A DNA stretch of 64,000 nucleotides from Suillus spraguei (lineage: Eukaryota > Basidiomycota > Agaricomycetes > Boletales > Suillaceae): NCBI GenBank assembly GCA_016800925.1, contig JABCPU010000110.1, positions 62,001-126,000 of the forward strand, read 5' to 3'. Below, in pieces: positions 1 to 10,124 of the stretch. Numbering within the stretch: position 1 is the stretch's first letter; every line of letters starts with the position of its first letter. The notes under the pieces were generated by a model. It ran no database searches, had not been told where the DNA came from, and saw nothing but the letters and a program-made list of their open reading frames with translations. The position numbers and the translations under genes are program-made.

Positions 1-1354
1 GGCGATTGCGCATGGAAGAACCTACTCGCTACAAGCGCGATTCAATGAAGTATGTCCGTATCCCGTACATGCTAGTCATTAAAAGATACTGGCGTGGCCT
101 TTTTGGCCTCTCATTGGCATGGTTCATCTATGACTTTATCACGTATGTCGTCGACTGCGTCTATGCACTGTAACTAGGTGCTCACATACCTCCAGATACC
201 CAGTATGTTGTCGGGCGCTTACAGGATACATCATCATTGATTTTTTTCTATAGTTTGGACTTTATTCATCCACAATCACCGATGCGTATGCATTTGCATT
301 TGTTTTCTTAATATGAGTGGAACTTAACCGTTTTGGCAGCGTTATCGGCGGCAAATCATCACTCGCCGTTGTCTTTGGTTGGTCTGTTGTGATCAAGTAA
401 GCTTCCACCCATTCATGATTTATGCTCCTGCTTACATGGTTTTCACAGCTTGTTCTACATTCCAGGTTAGTCTGTTAGACAACGATGAAATTCCAGAGCT
501 TACATTCCATCTGCAGGGACCGTTATAGGCGCCTTCTTTGTTGATTTTATGGGTCCAAAGGCCACCATGGTGAGTGATATTAGGCAGATATGAAATGCCT
601 TTCCTAAATCCTATGTTAGATCACTGGCCTTCTCGCACAATCGATCATTGGATTTATCATGAGTGGCCTTTATGCCAAGCTGTCACAACATATTGGCGCT
701 TTTGCTGTAGGCATCCATCCAGCACAGATGATTGATGCTGAGTGTCTCACTAGGTGGTCTACGGTATTTTCCTGAGCTTCGGCGAGTTTGGTGCGTGGAT
801 TGCGTAGTCATTCTCCATTTTTTGAACCCTTTGCCTAGGTCCTGGAAACTCCCTGGGTGTATTGGCTTCAAAGACCGGGCCTACTGCTGTGCGTGGCCAG
901 TATTACGGTATCGCATCTGCTATTGGAAAAATCGGTGCACTTATCGGAACTTGGGGTACGTGTCATACAGTTTTCGTACGACGGTTGAACTGAGTGTTTT
1001 GCTTGTCCATCCAGTATTCCCTATCATAGTCGACGATTTTGGAGGCTCAAATTCAACTAAAGGAAACACTGGCCCCTTTTGGGTTGCCAGCGGTCTCGTC
1101 ATCCTAAGTGCAATCGTTATATACTTCCTTGTAGCACCCTTGGATCATGATGGTATGAAAGAGGAGGATGCCAAGGTGCGCAATTGTCCTTTCCGTTGCC
1201 CACGACGTTTACACACCTCGCAACCTAGTTCCGGGAATACCTCGAAGCGCACGGTTTCGATGTCTCACTCATGGGTCTTCCCGAAGCTGAAATTGTGTCA
1301 CATGTGGAAGGGAAAGAGACAGATTCAGTGGTTGACTCAGCGACCAGAGCGTAG
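1..1354 (+). CDS. GIT1-like glycerophosphoinositol permease, 5'-truncated
   Basis: This is the C-terminal part of a major facilitator superfamily transporter of the fungal GIT1 type, which takes up glycerophosphoinositol or glycerophosphodiesters across the plasma membrane. The window opens inside the gene. Spliced exons read in order: a cytoplasmic stretch with [19 protein letters not shown], then [72 protein letters not shown] and a last membrane helix ending [12 protein letters not shown]. The hydrophilic tail stops at TAG 1352-1354. Several short introns interrupt the frame, so the long open frames in this stretch are chimeras of intron and exon. The start lies upstream of the window. The family call is from remembered motif order; the exact substrate is inference. 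Confidence 0.82.
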
Positions 1355-1683
1355 CTGTACGGCAAGCATTTTTGACGACAATTTACGTTTGTGTTTGTAT
1401 TTGCTCAGTTGTATGAATATCTGCCGAATAAGTAGTCTTCAACGATCTACACTGATAATATGTACCTGTGTTGTGAGGGACACCGTCATTCTTACTGAAA
1501 GTGGCTTACCTTTCATGACCCCTACTATCCTTGTTTTGTTTGATCAATGTGGATATGGTTGTTGACGGAAACCTGGTACACACTGAAAATTTCATTGTGC
1601 AGATTATGGAGCTTTGAAAGATGTATTGGATATTTTACAACAACTGGACGAGTCACTGGGCAAAAACCGCGGATACGATGTCA

Positions 1684-2103
1684 TTATTGCTGCATCGGGT
1701 CTCCAGTTGCCTTCCCGGCCTTAGAAAGCTCATTCCTAGCCAATATGTGAGTTGAGCAAACGTATCATCAAGACGAGAGGAGAATCGCATACCGTAGCTG
1801 CACGCTAAACTCATCCTCGATTCGTCATCGTCCCAGTTATCCTCCCAAAGTTTATCCCCCGCTGATTTTGCGACCCCAGGCGCAGCGCCCTTCAAGTGCG
1901 CTAGGTCTGTACTAGAATCGTCCCAGTCTACCGAACAACATGATCAGCAAACATCAATGACATGGGATGGCGACTGAATGATCACCTGCGACTTCGAACT
2001 CTTCAAACTCGTCGTCTTCCTCAAGGACCCCCAGATGGGGCTGTGTGTCCTCCTTCTCTTGCTGTTTGTCTGCGGGTTTTGATGAGGACGCGGATGAAGA
2101 CAT
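1684..2103 (-). CDS. SEM1: SEM1/DSS1-like 26S proteasome lid subunit, frame break in exon 2
   Basis: This encodes the very small acidic SEM1/DSS1 protein, which tethers lid subunits of the 26S proteasome and also serves BRCA2-type and TREX-2 complexes. Three exons are visible: 1986-2103, 1793-1927 and 1684-1735, with introns of 58 and 57 nt. Exon 1 carries LGVLEEDDEFEEFEVA, exon 2 carries DWDDSS..HLKGAAPG and LWEDNWDDD, and exon 3 ends NELSKAGKATGDPMQQ. These are the two acidic Trp-containing blocks and the C-terminal helix of the family. After WDDD the frame must shift by one base to continue as IEDEFSVQLR, which is otherwise perfectly preserved near 1815. That means a one-base deletion, a sequencing error or a recent null allele. 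ATG 2101-2103 gives the usual MSS start; an in-frame ATG at 2164-2166 would add 21 residues. Confidence 0.85.
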
Positions 2104-2351
2104 GCTGGTAAGAGATTCGGACTGAGAGTCTGAGACGCGTTTGTACTTGGGCCGCGTCAGTGGCATGATCGTGGGAATGTGATTTCAAAAGTAGACCGTC
2201 ATCTAAAGTTACAAGTATTACTTGGTACAGCATCCAAACTTCCTACAGTGACTTCCTACGTGTAATTGGGGCGCTTAATGTACACTTTGATCATGTCCTT
2301 CCTGACGCAAGTAAGAGGCATTGCTAAACAAGCTGGCCACAACTTATGCAT

Positions 2352-3600
2352 TCACGGTCTTTGCTGAGGGTGAGCAACCAACTTCGTTCCAGACACCTGT
2401 CCTAATTTTATCCTTTCCAGTCCTCCAATGATACCTTCAAGTCCATTCGGAAGCACTTCATGATTATTCGGCTACGTAGATGTGAGACACAGATACAAAT
2501 GAGTGATCGCAGAACAAACCAGAATGGTACCCTCTGCAAGCCACTTTCCGACCAAAGCCCAGGCACTGCGGCAAAGCTCTTGATTTTGGGGAGCGTGTGG
2601 GTTTCCGAAGGTCTTGATGACTTTGCGCCCCTTTCCTTGGTCTTCCTTGACTGTTGCAGCAAGGGTTAATACGAGGGTGCCATTGTTTGCAAGCAATTCC
2701 CATGCGACAGACTGTGTTTCAGGCAAAGAGATAACGTCATAGACAAGTCTGATAGGGCGGTCAGTAATCTCGCTGATAGCCGCCTTCAGTTGTTTTCCGG
2801 AAAGGTTGCGATCGAAAAAATGGGTTGCGCCGTAGTCCCTGACAAGCTCTTCGTTTCTCGGAGAGGCTGTAGTGATGATAGGATAAAATCCTGATAGACG
2901 AGCAAGTTGGATAGCTGCGGTACTGTCAGTATACGGTCAAATAGTCAAAGTCCCACTATGCTTACTGTATGAACCCACAGAGGAAGAACCGCCAAGGATG
3001 ACAATGGGTTTCTTTGATTCGTTATCACTGGCGCTTTTGGTCCAAGGAGGGGTTATCCCAGCCCCAAACTGATTTCCGTACAAGCCCACTAGTGCAGTAT
3101 CTAACCCCACAGGAATGGTAGCTGCGCTATCGACAGATTCGTTTAGAGGAATCTAGAATGGGATGTGGCTGACGATTAGTAGTCAATGAACTTTCTCATA
3201 ACTTACCTTCGCTGTAAAGCTCGCAACGGTCAAGGTATACTGCTGGAACGCAGCAAAGTCGTTAGGGAATGTGCCATGCGCCAAACTGTAAACCAAGGTT
3301 CAGTCCATCACACAGACAGGGGCAAGAAATCGAATTATCTAACACTCTATCGCCTTTGCGGAAATTCTTAACACCTTCCCCTAGTTCCTCGACAATCCCA
3401 GCAATATCCGAGCCAAGAACGGCAGGGTAGTGAGTCACGAACATACCTGTGTCCTTGATCTTGTAGTCAGCCGGGTTCAGAGCAGCGGATTGAATCTTGA
3501 CTAGGAGCTGCCCAGCCCCAGGACTGGGGATTCTGCGGGAGCCAAGCTCAAAGTTGCCCTGCTTTTCGGGAAGAAAAAGAGCTTTCTGCTGGAGAGACAT
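2352..3600 (-). CDS. MDR-superfamily enoyl/quinone-type reductase, array copy 1
   Basis: A zinc-free medium-chain dehydrogenase/reductase of the ToxD/trans-enoyl-reductase or CipB-like group, expected to reduce activated double bonds with NAD(P)H in the cytosol. The GroES-like N-terminal domain has the segments QSAALNPADYKIKD, YPAVLGSDIAGIVEELGEG and NFRKGD. The nucleotide-binding Rossmann domain has VILGGSSSVGSYAIQLARLS and FFDRNLSG. Five exons follow the pattern checked on the plus-strand copy at 56249-57492: the first intron begins GTTAGA after codon GT, and the last intron begins after EGTIK. The C-terminus differs from its sisters, ending HPQQRP instead of HPQETQ. Catalytic-zinc ligands typical of alcohol dehydrogenases are absent. 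The substrate is unknown. Confidence 0.85.
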
Positions 3601-3639
3601 AGGAAAGAGATGTGATGTGGAGTTAAGGTGTCCAACCTT

Positions 3640-3690
3640 ACTACCTATTATAATAATAAATTGAAACTTCTTGATCTGAGCAATGCATGA
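3640..3690 (-). promoter_or_regulatory. Shared MDR core promoter, copy 1
   Basis: An AT-rich TATA-like stretch on the gene strand (around 3645-3660) lies about 50 bp before the ATG. Directly upstream of it sits a block that reads AATTGAAACTTCTTGAT on the plus strand. The same pair of elements precedes copies 3, 4, 5 and 7. Conservation in a flank that otherwise diverges suggests a core promoter; this is inference from comparison. Confidence 0.5.
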
Positions 3691-4322
3691 CGAATTATTC
3701 GTGGGCAATTTGCAAATGACTTATCGGTAGCATCAGCTTACGCTCTGCCCTGCAGGATAACGCCATAGCTAGAAATTGGTTAGTCTCAGGTCAATGATGG
3801 AAGATAGTCATTCCTTTTTGATCGCGAGAAATGTAGCCGCAGTCTCGCGTAGTTGTGTTACCGTCTCTTCGGGAATAAGTAGCACACTTGAGTCCCACTC
3901 TACAGGCAGTCCCCAGGAGTGTAGCGTACGGTACCCAAATGAATTATAGAATAAGGATGGTACAAGGTATTATCACCGTCTTGGAGAGATCGATTTTGCT
4001 ATATCCCACGCCTGTCTCTGTGGCGTCTAAAGCTTGAAGGGTAGCTCGAATGCAATACATAACAAAGATACCATCCACTGTTTGATAGGAGAGTAGTGTG
4101 CCAGTATCCACAACTGTGTACACGCGTGCGTGTCACGAGCACGGCAAGAAACGATGAAGAGCACTACTTATGTCGTAGAACATGACTATCTGTTGAATAC
4201 ACCTGCACCATTGGAACCTAGTCGGGAATATCTGCGGGAAGCACTAATCAGGCGAAGGGGGAAATCACGTGACGTGTCATGCACTTGGTTCAAAGTTAAA
4301 ATCAACATCGTCACCGTTCAAG
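3691..4322. other. Intergenic region between MDR copy 1 and 112-aa gene A
   Basis: No convincing gene. It holds the distal promoter of MDR copy 1 and the promoter and first non-coding exon of 112-aa gene A. An open frame starting near 4130 crosses the UTR intron of gene A and has no recognisable features. Confidence 0.4.
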
Positions 4323-4378
4323 GTGAGAGCATGCAGTCGGGAACCGTTTGTATTCTAATACTTCCTCATGCATCGTAG
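4323..4378 (+). other. 5'-UTR intron of 112-aa gene A
   Basis: GTGAGAGCATG opens the intron after TTCAAG, a TTCTAAT branch-like site follows, and it closes with TAG two bases before the ATG. Equivalent introns are at 6701-6758 and 34600-34650. Confidence 0.65.
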
Positions 4379-4380
4379 TC

Positions 4381-4719
4381 ATGGTAAAATATTGTGGATA
4401 TCTGTTGACCGATAGCTGGTTGCGCCAACGAGCCCTTGATATGGGCTATCCGCCCCCCAAGACATCCCAAGACACGAATGACATCGTTGGCCTTGCGTCG
4501 ATGCAGGTCATGGCGAGGACGGGCCTTTTCTCTTCCGCCAGAGTTCGTCGAGTGAAAACTCCCAAAGGCACATACTTTTGGTGCATTGCCCTCGCTTGCG
4601 ATGATCCTATTACTGTAGGTGAACGCTTATCAACTCGCGCGCCGCCGGAGGCAGAATACAAGGCTTTGAAGGAGGCGCTGGGGAAAGATTTCCCCCCTCG
4701 CTGGTATCGAGCTATATGA
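4381..4719 (+). CDS. Orphan 112-aa protein, family copy A
   Basis: A short single-exon coding frame of 112 residues with no family I recognise. It begins MVKYCGYLLTDSWLRQRAL and ends GKDFPPRWYRAI; the best-kept core is ARVRRVKTPKG followed by YFWCIALACDDP. There is no signal peptide or membrane segment, so it is probably a soluble basic-acidic mixed protein. A 56-nt intron (4323-4378, GTGAGA..TAG) lies in the 5' UTR with a branch-like TTCTAAT, and it ends two bases before the ATG. A second intron (4732-4782) lies in the 3' UTR. Both introns are kept in copies B and C, which fixes the start and argues for an expressed spliced gene. Most differences among the copies fall in residues about 28-50. 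Function unknown. Confidence 0.72.
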   Translation: MVKYCGYLLTDSWLRQRALDMGYPPPKTSQDTNDIVGLASMQVMARTGLFSSARVRRVKTPKGTYFWCIALACDDPITVGERLSTRAPPEAEYKALKEALGKDFPPRWYRAI

Positions 4720-5265
4720 AATGAAACGTAGGTGAGCTTTCTATGTCGCCAATGGACGCAACTAATATTTATTTCTTTTTAGGAAAGCATGCAAGTCTCC
4801 TAGCATTGCCAAACATATCGCCACATGTCATCGAAGTTATCGAATCCCAAGACGTGGTTTTACATGATTATATTCTTCCAGTTATACGTGTGTAGTTATA
4901 TATTAGTCTGACTTGAAGGAAGGGCCAGGATGCCGAGCATCCTCTATAAACTCTCCCTTTGGTCCAGTTCACGCTATAGCCTGTTGTATCGAGACAGTCA
5001 TTAAGGAGCGTTGCGAATTGAATACTCGAGACTACTGAGTACAAGTAGAATTAAGTGACACCACATTCACTGACACTGAACAGCTGTGAGACCTTCACGA
5101 CTCAACGGCTTACTGAGCCCACTTTGCCCTCCCTAGTCCACACTAATGTACATCAAAACAGTCGTTCGCAATAACATTGAGTATTATCTTCATGATGAAG
5201 AAGTTTTAGTCACAAAAAGATTCCGAAACCCAAGTTTCCATTACATAATGCTCCCAAACACCACA
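4720..5265. repeat. Conserved 3' flank of 112-aa gene A
   Basis: Contains the 3'-UTR intron (4732-4782) and a downstream stretch including CCTCTATAAACT and TAGCCTGTTGTATCGAGACA. This recurs after gene B (7112-7380) and gene C (35004-35270). The homology shows that the duplicated unit extends several hundred bases past the coding region. The remainder shows nothing I can name. Confidence 0.55.
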
Positions 5266-6246
5266 CTACTTGGCGTCCGTTTTTGGATTTCCCATTTCCC
5301 TCATCTTGTTGCAAATGGTGCGTAATCGGTTTTCGGAAGCTACCCTTGAGGATGCGCCATCAAGGCGAAGAATTTTGTTCCACTTCAGCATCCGGTCAAC
5401 AGGTTGTTCACCAGGGGGTCGATAGTCCGTGTCTTTGCTTGCAACGATATCCATAGTAAATTAAATGTCACCACGATGAATTGTGGTACCACTCCAGTAT
5501 GGACCTGCAATATGACGGTCATGGTATGTAATAAAGATATGTCGCAGCATGTATAACTTACCTGCGGCAGCAATGGCCATGACCGAATGCTTGGTTTCAT
5601 CTTGAACAAAAATATATCCTGCTTGAGTTTTCAGGTCAATTCTAGCCTCTTGAATATGCGCCTGAATCTCTTTATCAAAGTCGTCATTCTCCAGGCTCCT
5701 GCTCACAAATCTCTTCACTTCCACGAGAAGGCAAGCATCTGCCGCAGTTATTCGCCACCCTCCATAGCGAGGCTTCTCCTCTCGTTGAGGCACGGCTGTG
5801 AGATGGACGATCGCAAAATCCACCAGGACGCTCCGAGCATCTTTTTCTGGGACGGTCGGTGTGAAAGAAATATTACCGATACTCGTGTCAGGCTCAAAGT
5901 CTCCTTCTTGTTCTCCTTCTCCTTCTCGTTCTTGTGTTTCTTCGTTGTTACCGGGAACTTGGTTGCTTGCAACATCCTCCTCTCCCTGGGCTGATTTTTC
6001 TTCTACCTCTTCTGGATCATCGCCGTCATCTGCACCTTCAAGCTGATCATCATGCTTTACAATCCAAACCGGGAACTGAGGCGCCACAATTACATCCGGC
6101 ACATCTGCCACGAGATCGAAGAGTGTTTGACACCACAGTGGGTACCAGTAGAATTCCAAGTTACGGGAGTTGAATGTGCGAGAGAACGCATATGACGTCT
6201 CTAGGCGAGATTTGTGTGGCAGCAATTGATCTCTGGAAGTGGCCAT
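5266..6246 (-). CDS. Hypothetical protein with possible PD-(D/E)XK-like core, in-frame stop near the 3' end
   Basis: Exon 1 starts at ATG 6244-6246 (MATSRDQLLPHKS) and runs to MAIAAAG. A 56-nt intron (GTAAGT..CAG, about 5510-5565) follows, then exon 2 with GPYWSGTTIHRGDI. There an in-frame TAA (5461-5463) interrupts, yet the same frame continues as MDIVASKDTDYRPPG and a long charged tail ending at 5266. Between an N-terminal domain and the core lies a low-complexity acidic Glu/Asp-rich linker. The core VLVDFAIV..LLVEVKRF..TQAGYIF places an Asp, then Glu-x-Lys, on consecutive predicted strands, as in PD-(D/E)XK nuclease-like folds of Agaricomycete orphan proteins. Nuclease activity is a guess. 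The stop means a recent null, a missed splice, or a true shorter protein with a 3' relic. Confidence 0.6.
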
Positions 6247-6700
6247 CGCAAATTATGAGTATGTGGCGGCTGGTAAGTCTGGGGACGAATAACAGCGACC
6301 AATTAGTATGTTAATATAAGTTGTGCGGACTTGAATTTTTGCGAAGAATATTATTATTTCGACGAGATGCTAGTACTATTGTACAATATTTACGGTGGAC
6401 AATAACAGTGGATCTTGATGCTTACTCAAGTGGCTCGACATTTTTTCGTACGGTTCTGATAGATCATGACGTGGAAGTTAATCCCAAGAGAGAAAACAAA
6501 AAAGAATAATTTTTTGACTCCGAAAATAGAAGAGGGCAACAATGAGTGAGCAGGTGAGTACCACAGTTGCCACTTGGCACTAGCCCACAGGACTGCAGTT
6601 CACCGTGTCTATAGAAGCACGTGCCTTGTCACATGACACCTTATATAAAGGGCAACACTTGGTTCAAATCATCATCATCATCGTTACAGATCTGTTCAAG
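6247..6700 (+). promoter_or_regulatory. Intergenic region with promoter of 112-aa gene B
   Basis: Divergent spacer between the hypothetical gene on the minus strand and gene B. A TATA box (TTATATAAAGGG, about 6650) lies roughly 50 bp before the 5'-UTR splice donor at 6701. An adjacent CACATGACACC could be an E-box-like site. No gene is supported in the rest. Confidence 0.5.
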
Positions 6701-6758
6701 GTAAGAGCATGCAGTCGGCGACCGTTTGTATTCTAATGCTTCCTATCATGCATCATAG
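6701..6758 (+). other. 5'-UTR intron of 112-aa gene B
   Basis: GTAAGAGCATG..TAG with a TTCTAATG branch-like site, ending two bases before the ATG at 6761, exactly as in copies A and C. Confidence 0.65.
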
Positions 6759-6760
6759 TC

Positions 6761-7099
6761 ATGGTAAAATACTGTGGATATCTTCTGACCGATAGCTGGT
6801 TGCGCCAACGAGCCCTTGATATGGGCTATCCACCCCCCAAGACACTCCAAGACTCGAACGGCATCGTTGAACTTGCGTCGATGCAGGTCATGGCGAGGGC
6901 GGGCATTTTCTCCTACGCCAGAGTTCGTCGAGTGAAAACTCCCAAAGGCAAATACTTTTGGTGCATTGCCCTCGCTTGCGACGATCCTTTTACTGTCGGT
7001 GAACGCTTATCAACTCGCGCGCCGCCGGAGGTAGAATATAAGGCTTTGAAGGAGGCGCTGGGGAAAGATTTCCCCCCTCGCTGGTATCGAGCTATTTGA
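6761..7099 (+). CDS. Orphan 112-aa protein, family copy B
   Basis: Second copy of the 112-residue family, same start MVKYCGYLLTDSW and end FPPRWYRAI. Compared with copy A it differs mainly in the variable stretch after YPPPKT (LQDSNGIVELAS) and by scattered substitutions; no stop or frameshift is present. It has a 5'-UTR intron (6701-6758) and a 3'-UTR intron (7112-7157). A TATA box is visible upstream, so this copy looks transcriptionally competent. Function unknown. Confidence 0.72.
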   Translation: MVKYCGYLLTDSWLRQRALDMGYPPPKTLQDSNGIVELASMQVMARAGIFSYARVRRVKTPKGKYFWCIALACDDPFTVGERLSTRAPPEVEYKALKEALGKDFPPRWYRAI

Positions 7100-7500
7100 A
7101 ATCAAACGTAGGTGAGCTTTCTACATTGTGGACGCAACTGATATTTCTTTCTTTCAGGGACAGCATACAGGTCTCCTAGCGATGCCAAACGCGTCACCAC
7201 ATATCGTCGAAGTTATCGAACTCCAAGATGTGGTTTTACATGATTATATTCCTCCAGTTATACCTGTGTAGTTATATATTAATCTGACTCGGAGGAAGAG
7301 CCAAGATGCCGAGCATCCTCTATAAACTTTCCCTAGTTTACACTATAGCCTATTGTATCGAGACAATCATGAAGGAGTGTTGCGAATCGACGAATTGAGG
7401 CCGTCCAAGTCTCAACGCCTAGACTCTACACAAGTTCATTCTGTGTTGTCGTATTCAAATCCCGAAACACTACTGGGGTGCTTTTTTCGAACCAAAGAGG
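7100..7500. repeat. Conserved 3' flank of 112-aa gene B
   Basis: 3'-UTR intron 7112-7157, then the same CCTCTATAAACT and TAGCCTATTGTATCGAGACA motifs as after copies A and C. No additional gene seen. Confidence 0.5.
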
Positions 7501-8189
7501 GGAATATTTCGTGTCTGACCCCCATGGTCGGGGGTAGGCGACCTTTGCTAACGAAATTCTTGTTCGTCAGTGATGCTTCGTCTTCACTCTGGTTTTCGTA
7601 AGTAGTGTAGGTTCAGAATGAACTATACTAATCGTATATTTCAAGCCATCCGAACCATTCCAGATGGCGGGAATCATACCCCAGGATTCATGGAGGTTGG
7701 ACGTTCCATAGTATTCCATAACGCCTGTTTCGCCCCGTCAAAGAGATGTATGTTCCCTATTCTGCCAGTATCTTCCATAGCTCCTGTAAGCGATCCTTGG
7801 TCAACGTGCTTTTGGGCCCCTGGTCCGGCTCTCCACAATTTATGTTGCTCGCGAGGCTGGCCCATTGCAGCGTCTCGCTCCTTACCAAACCCCTATTTTA
7901 AAGCGGTTGTCTTAGAAATAACGAAGCATACTGCGATCTTTTCGCGATTTCTTCCTTTACTCCACTTCACGACCCACATTCTGGAACCTTCAAACTCAAA
8001 ATCGACTCAGCCACAACCAGAACATCAACGCTCCTCCTCCTCTCTTTGCTTTTACACGTAAGAACTTCCAACAAGAACTCTCCCTGCAACATCCCCCATT
8101 GTAATTATGGTGCCTATTGTACATAATTATATTGTGACATTACGGCCGATACAAATACCGTGATAGTTGCCATCGCGGCAACCCTATAT
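7500..8189. repeat. Duplicated non-coding block downstream of MDR copy 2
   Basis: A block starting near GTGTCTGACCCCCATGG and running to the MDR stop codon. Related blocks sit in the same position after MDR copy 3 (36520-37064), copy 4 (51467-52081) and copy 5 (53695-54335). Shared landmarks include ATACCCCAGGATTCATGGAG and CAAAGAGATACGT. Open frames exist but shift between copies, so I treat the block as 3' flank or pseudogenic sequence carried along with the MDR gene. Confidence 0.6.
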
Positions 8190-9431
8190 TTACTGTGTTT
8201 CCTGAGGGTGAACAACCAACTTCATTCCAGACACCTGTCCCAATTTCATCCTTTCCAGTCCTCCAATAATACCTTCAAGCCCCTTCGGGAGTACTTCATA
8301 CTTATTTGGCTGCATAACTGTGAGATATAGATCCAAAATCGTGGTCGCAGAACAAACCTTTATAGTACCCTCTAAAAGCCACTTTTCGACCAAAGCCCAG
8401 GAGCTGCGACACAGTTCCTCATTTTGGGGGGCGTGTGGGTCCGCGAAGGTAGAGATGACCTTGCGCCCCTTGCCTTCGTCTTCTTTGACTGATGCAGGAT
8501 GGGTCAACACGAGGGTGCCATCGTTTGCAAGCAATTCCCATGCAACAGACTGTGTTTCTGGTAACGAGATGGCATCATAAATAAGTCTGATAGGGCTGTC
8601 AGTAACTTTGCTGATAGCCGTCTTCAGTTGTTCGACAGAAAGCTTGCGATCGAAAAAATGAGTTGCACCGTGGTCCCTGACAAGCTCTTCGTTACTTGGA
8701 GAGGCTGTAGTGATGATAGGATAAAATCCTGATAGACGAGCAAATTGAATCGCTGCAATACTGTCAGTATGTAGTTGAATAGCTGAATCTTACTTTGCTC
8801 ACTGTATGAACCCACACAGGAAGAACCCCCAAGGATGACGATGGGTGTCTTTGATTCGTGATCACTAGTGCTTTCCGTCCAAGGAGGGGCCACCCCGGCT
8901 CCAAATCTATTTCCGTACAAGCCCACCACCGCGGTAGTTAACCCCGCAGGAACAGTAGCTGCGCTATCAAAAGATTCGTTTGCAGGGATCTGGAGTGGAA
9001 TGTAGCTGACGGCGTAAATGAACCTTCTCATAACTTGCCTTTGCCGTAAATCTCGCAACAGTCAAGGCATACTGCTGGAATGCAGCATAGTCATCACCGA
9101 AATTGCCAAGCGCAAACCTGTAAACTAATGGTTAGCCTACAGACATGTAGCAAAGAAGAAGAAAATTGTCTAACACTCTATCGCCTTTGCGGAAATTGTC
9201 AACACCTTCCCCTATTTCCTCAACAATGCCAGCAATGTCCGAGCCCAGAACGGCAGGGTAATGGGTCAAGAACATCCCTGTGTCCTTCATCTTGTGCTCA
9301 AGCGGGTTCAGAGCAGCAGATTGAATCTTGACCAGAAGCTCCCCAGCCCCAGGACTGGAGATTCTGCGGGAGCCAAGCTCAAAGTTGCCCTGCTTTTCGA
9401 AAAGAAAAAGAGTTTTCTGCTGGAGAGACAT
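8190..9431 (-). CDS. MDR-superfamily reductase, array copy 2
   Basis: Same five-exon gene as copy 1: GroES-like domain with YPAVLGSDIAGIVEEIGEG and NFRKGDRVL, then IPANESFDSAATVPAGLTTA, the nucleotide-binding GGSSCVGSY (Ser to Cys against copy 1), and a C-terminal exon ending SGMKLVVHPQETQ. No premature stop is seen in the exons I could follow. The copia element begins only about 200 bp upstream of the ATG, so its native distal promoter has been displaced by nearly 19 kb; expression may be altered. Nearest sister by sequence is copy 3 (37065-38306). Confidence 0.83.
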
Positions 9432-9631
9432 GAGATAGATGCTAATCGTACAGTTATTGTTCTTGGGTCAGTTACCTGATCGTAGCGGCGTGCGCGCCAA
9501 TCCCCGACTCGGCCGACAAACACCGTTAGTCAGATATACTGAGAGCGCACCCAGTAGATGAAGTAAGATTCTCCCGCGCTCGCAGATTTTCTTGTAGGGT
9601 GCCTGGACATTTGCATCTGACAGAACCCTCT
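9432..9631. other. Truncated 5' flank of MDR copy 2 with a short dispersed motif
   Basis: Only the first few dozen bases resemble the promoters of other copies. From about 9481 the sequence carries a GC-rich stretch containing CCAATCCCCGACTCGGCCGA. The reverse complement resembles 59222-59268, suggesting a relic of a short dispersed element. Confidence 0.4.
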
Positions 9632-9881
9632 TGTTAATGCAACGCATGCCGACGTGATGAGCGGAGTTAGATGGTTGGAATACGAACCAACCCATATAGT
9701 CACGTTACGCTATCTTCTCCCCTCAGTCTGTTCCATCACGACTGAGGGTGAGCCACTATTCGTTTGAACTGTACTTAGACACTGATGGACTGTGTATATT
9801 AGACTCACGCTGTGTCTAGGTACATTACAATTCAGTCTGTTCCATCACGACTGAGGACTCACGCTGTGTCTAGCTTTAATA
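9632..9881 (+). repeat. Copia 5' LTR with internal tandem duplication
   Basis: Starts TGTTAATGCAACGCATG and ends CTTTAATA. It is 250 bp against 141 bp for the 3' LTR because a segment ending CAGTCTGTTCCATCACGACT is duplicated (near 9725 and 9834) with about 110 bp of extra sequence between. Confidence 0.85.
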
Positions 9882-9900
9882 GGTTATGAGCCCTGCTCTC
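9882..9900 (+). promoter_or_regulatory. Likely copia primer-binding site
   Basis: The sequence right after the 5' LTR, GGTTATGAGCCCTGC, resembles the initiator-tRNA-type TGGTATCAGAGC primer site used by copia elements, allowing for decay. Confidence 0.45.
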
Positions 9901-10124
9901 TCGTAAAACGAGGAGCAGAACCAACTAGACGACAGCGGGCTAACCAGGAACGAACCCGTCGGATAATTATTCCCCGGGATCGCCAATAATATGATGACAA
10001 CTTCTCTCGACGCCACCTAAACGCATAATCTCTCCCCTTTTTGGGTGAGAAGTGTCAAATCGCTGCGCGCGTATATATATACTTACAAAAAACTGTCAAT
10101 CGCATCTTCCTCCCATCTATCATC

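Noticed and set aside
1547..1750. Plus-strand fragment YGALKDVLDILQQLDES near SEM1
   Set aside because: It overlaps the SEM1 3' end in antisense, matches no family I know and has no start or splice support.
7618..8061. 147-codon plus-strand frame in the MDR downstream block
   Set aside because: Frames shift between the four copies of the block; no conserved protein emerges.
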